DNA of 6,030 nucleotides, taken from Eubacterium sp. Lineage in GTDB: Bacteria > Bacillota > Clostridia > Lachnospirales > Lachnospiraceae. Positions 4,668 to 6,030 of the stretch are shown here, one piece after another. The notes under the pieces were generated by a model that was given only the letters and a program-made list of their open reading frames with translations, searched no databases and was not told the DNA's origin. The DNA lies in the NCBI GenBank assembly GCA_020844525.1, contig JAJGAH010000170.1, positions 1 through 6,030 on the forward strand, written 5' to 3'. How positions within the stretch are numbered: position 1 is the stretch's first letter; each line of letters opens with the position of its first letter. The translations under genes and the position numbers were made by a program.

Positions 4668-6030
4668 ACAAAAAGAACATCCCAACATGAGTCTGATGAA
4701 AATAGAAGGATGCGCCGTATGCGCCAGAGACGCATCAGTTCAAAGACCAGCAAGAAGCTGGCCGTACTTTTTCTGGCTGTGGTTGTCTGCCTGGTGGGGC
4801 TTGCAGTCCGGATTACCCTGATCAATGCCTCCAATGGCGAGCAGTATGAGCGCATCGTGCAGACACAGGCGCAGCAGCAGTATTCCAGTACGACCATACC
4901 GTATCGCAGAGGCGACATTACAGACCGGAACGGGACGCTTCTGGCAACCAGTGAAAAGGTCTACAATGTTATTCTGGACTGCAAGGTTGTGAACACAGAG
5001 GTGAGCGGTCTCGATGGCACAACGAGTCAGGCTTACCTGGAGCCGACGATCAAGGCACTGGTAGACGTTCTGGGTCTTGATGAGACAACGCTGCGGAAAC
5101 TTCTGACTGACGAAGCCACGCAGAACAGCCAGTACCAGATCCTGAAAAAAGGTCTTTCAATTTCCGACAAGCAGAAATTCGAAAATTACATTGATGTTAC
5201 CAGCGATGAAAATAAAAATCTCTCGGAGAGTGAAAAGGAAGAACGGGAAAATGTAAAGGGTGTCTGGTTTGAGGAGGATTATGTCAGAGAGTATCCTCTG
5301 GATTCGCTGGCCTGCGACACCATCGGTTTCACCTATGATGGAACTACGGCGGACTGGGGCATTGAGGGATATTATTCGGATATTCTGAATGGGACGGATG
5401 GACGCCGTTACGGTTATTACACTGATGATGCGGATGTGCAGCAGACAACGATTGCTGCAAAAGACGGATACAATGTTGTATCCACCATAGATGTCAATGT
5501 TCAGCAGATTATCCGGAACGCCCTCGAGCAGTTTGAAAACGAGCTGGCGGATAACGACAACAAGAATAACGGTGCGCAGAATATCGGCGTTGTAGTCATG
5601 AATCCGAACAACGGAGAGGTTCTGGGGATGGATTCGGATAAATGGTATGATCTGAACAATCCGAGAGACCTGACCCCCTTCTATTCGCAGAAGAAGATCA
5701 GCGCGATGAGCAACGACGACATGATGGATGCGCTTAGCGAACTGTGGCAGAATTTTACAATTTCGAATGCCTATGAGCCGGGTTCTGTTTTTAAGCCGAT
5801 TACTGTTGCAGAAGGATACTCTACCGGTGTTTTGAATGACAACTCCACCTTTTACTGCGATGGCGGGCAGCAGGTAGCTGATAAGTATATTGCATGTGAG
5901 GGTGCGCATGGTCAGGTCACGGTAGATGAAGCGGTTAAATATTCCTGCAATGACGCCCTGATGCAGATCGGGGCACTGATCGGGGAGACGAATTTCCTGA
6001 AGTATGACAATGTGTTCAACTTCGGCATGA
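4665..6030 (+). CDS. Class B penicillin-binding protein, FtsI/PBP2 family (SpoVD-like), 3' end outside window
   Basis: The frame stays open from TTG 4665 to the window end, 455 codons. Such enzymes are membrane-anchored D,D-transpeptidases that cross-link septal or spore-cortex peptidoglycan, working with a SEDS glycosyltransferase. Seen in order: a basic cytoplasmic tail (1-30); one transmembrane segment (about 31-53); YRRGDITDRNG (80-90), the conserved opening of the extracellular pedestal domain; GIEGYYSDILNGTDG in the dimerisation region; VVSTIDVNVQQII; and VVVMNPNNGEVLGM at the start of the transpeptidase domain. The active site follows: YEPGSVFKPIT with S374 and K377 (SxxK), then S427-C428-N429 (SxN). 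The KTG motif would lie beyond the window. The serine is later than in many relatives (about 290-340), owing partly to added residues before SxxK and an acidic pedestal segment (SDENKNLSESEKEEREN). Whether it is the division enzyme or sporulation-specific SpoVD cannot be decided without the C-terminus and neighbours. It has its own candidate promoter and hairpin leader. Confidence 0.93.
   Translation, partial: MTKRTSQHESDENRRMRRMRQRRISSKTSKKLAVLFLAVVVCLVGLAVRITLINASNGEQYERIVQTQAQQQYSSTTIPYRRGDITDRNGTLLATSEKVYNVILDCKVVNTEVSGLDGTTSQAYLEPTIKALVDVLGLDETTLRKLLTDEATQNSQYQILKKGLSISDKQKFENYIDVTSDENKNLSESEKEERENVKGVWFEEDYVREYPLDSLACDTIGFTYDGTTADWGIEGYYSDILNGTDGRRYGYYTDDADVQQTTIAAKDGYNVVSTIDVNVQQIIRNALEQFENELADNDNKNNGAQNIGVVVMNPNNGEVLGMDSDKWYDLNNPRDLTPFYSQKKISAMSNDDMMDALSELWQNFTISNAYEPGSVFKPITVAEGYSTGVLNDNSTFYCDGGQQVADKYIACEGAHGQVTVDEAVKYSCNDALMQIGALIGETNFLKYDNVFNFGM

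Noticed and set aside
5157..5909. 250-codon minus-strand open frame
   Set aside because: It is the antisense shadow of the PBP gene, whose + frame carries the SxxK and SxN motifs.

Overview
The window looks like a chromosomal segment of an anaerobic low-to-mid GC Firmicute, most likely a clostridium of the Lachnospiraceae type. The reasons are the mraZ-rsmH-ftsL-PBP order that opens the division and cell wall (dcw) cluster, the Firmicute-style RsmH cysteine motif, a GatD-type lipid II amidotransferase close by, strong AGGAG-type ribosome binding sites and a TTG start. Genus and species cannot be read from the sequence. All convincing genes lie on the + strand.

Layout. Positions 1-618 hold the 3' part of gatD, the glutaminase subunit of the MurT-GatD lipid II amidating enzyme; its N-terminus, and probably murT, lie outside the window. 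A 196-bp gap with an 18-bp x3 tandem repeat leads to a divergent cation diffusion facilitator (CDF)-like membrane protein (815-1714). About 700 bp without a recognisable protein gene follow (1715-2426). They hold a repeat of the CDF gene's 3' end, a 36-bp tandem array, a strong intrinsic terminator (2019-2046), a roughly 180-nt rod-shaped inverted repeat that looks like a structured RNA (2048-2228), the mraZ promoter (2280-2308) and a set of MraZ boxes spaced 10 bp apart. Then come mraZ (2427-2858), rsmH (2881-3825), an ftsL-like gene (3866-4402), a 262-bp regulatory-looking gap, and a class B penicillin-binding protein gene starting with TTG (4665) that runs off the right edge.

How the genes fit together. 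MraZ is a DNA-binding protein that normally represses its own operon, and its likely operator sits just after the promoter. RsmH methylates 16S rRNA. FtsL is a bitopic divisome protein, and the PBP cross-links septal (or spore cortex) peptidoglycan. GatD amidates the glutamate of lipid II, the precursor that such transpeptidases use, so most of the window concerns envelope growth and division.

The least explained parts are the gaps: the rod-like RNA candidate followed by an anti-Shine-Dalgarno-like sequence; a 28-bp hairpin whose only non-Watson-Crick positions are G-U pairs, sitting at the start point of a strong promoter before the PBP gene; and short tandem repeats in all three larger gaps, with unit lengths of 18, 36 and 27 bp.
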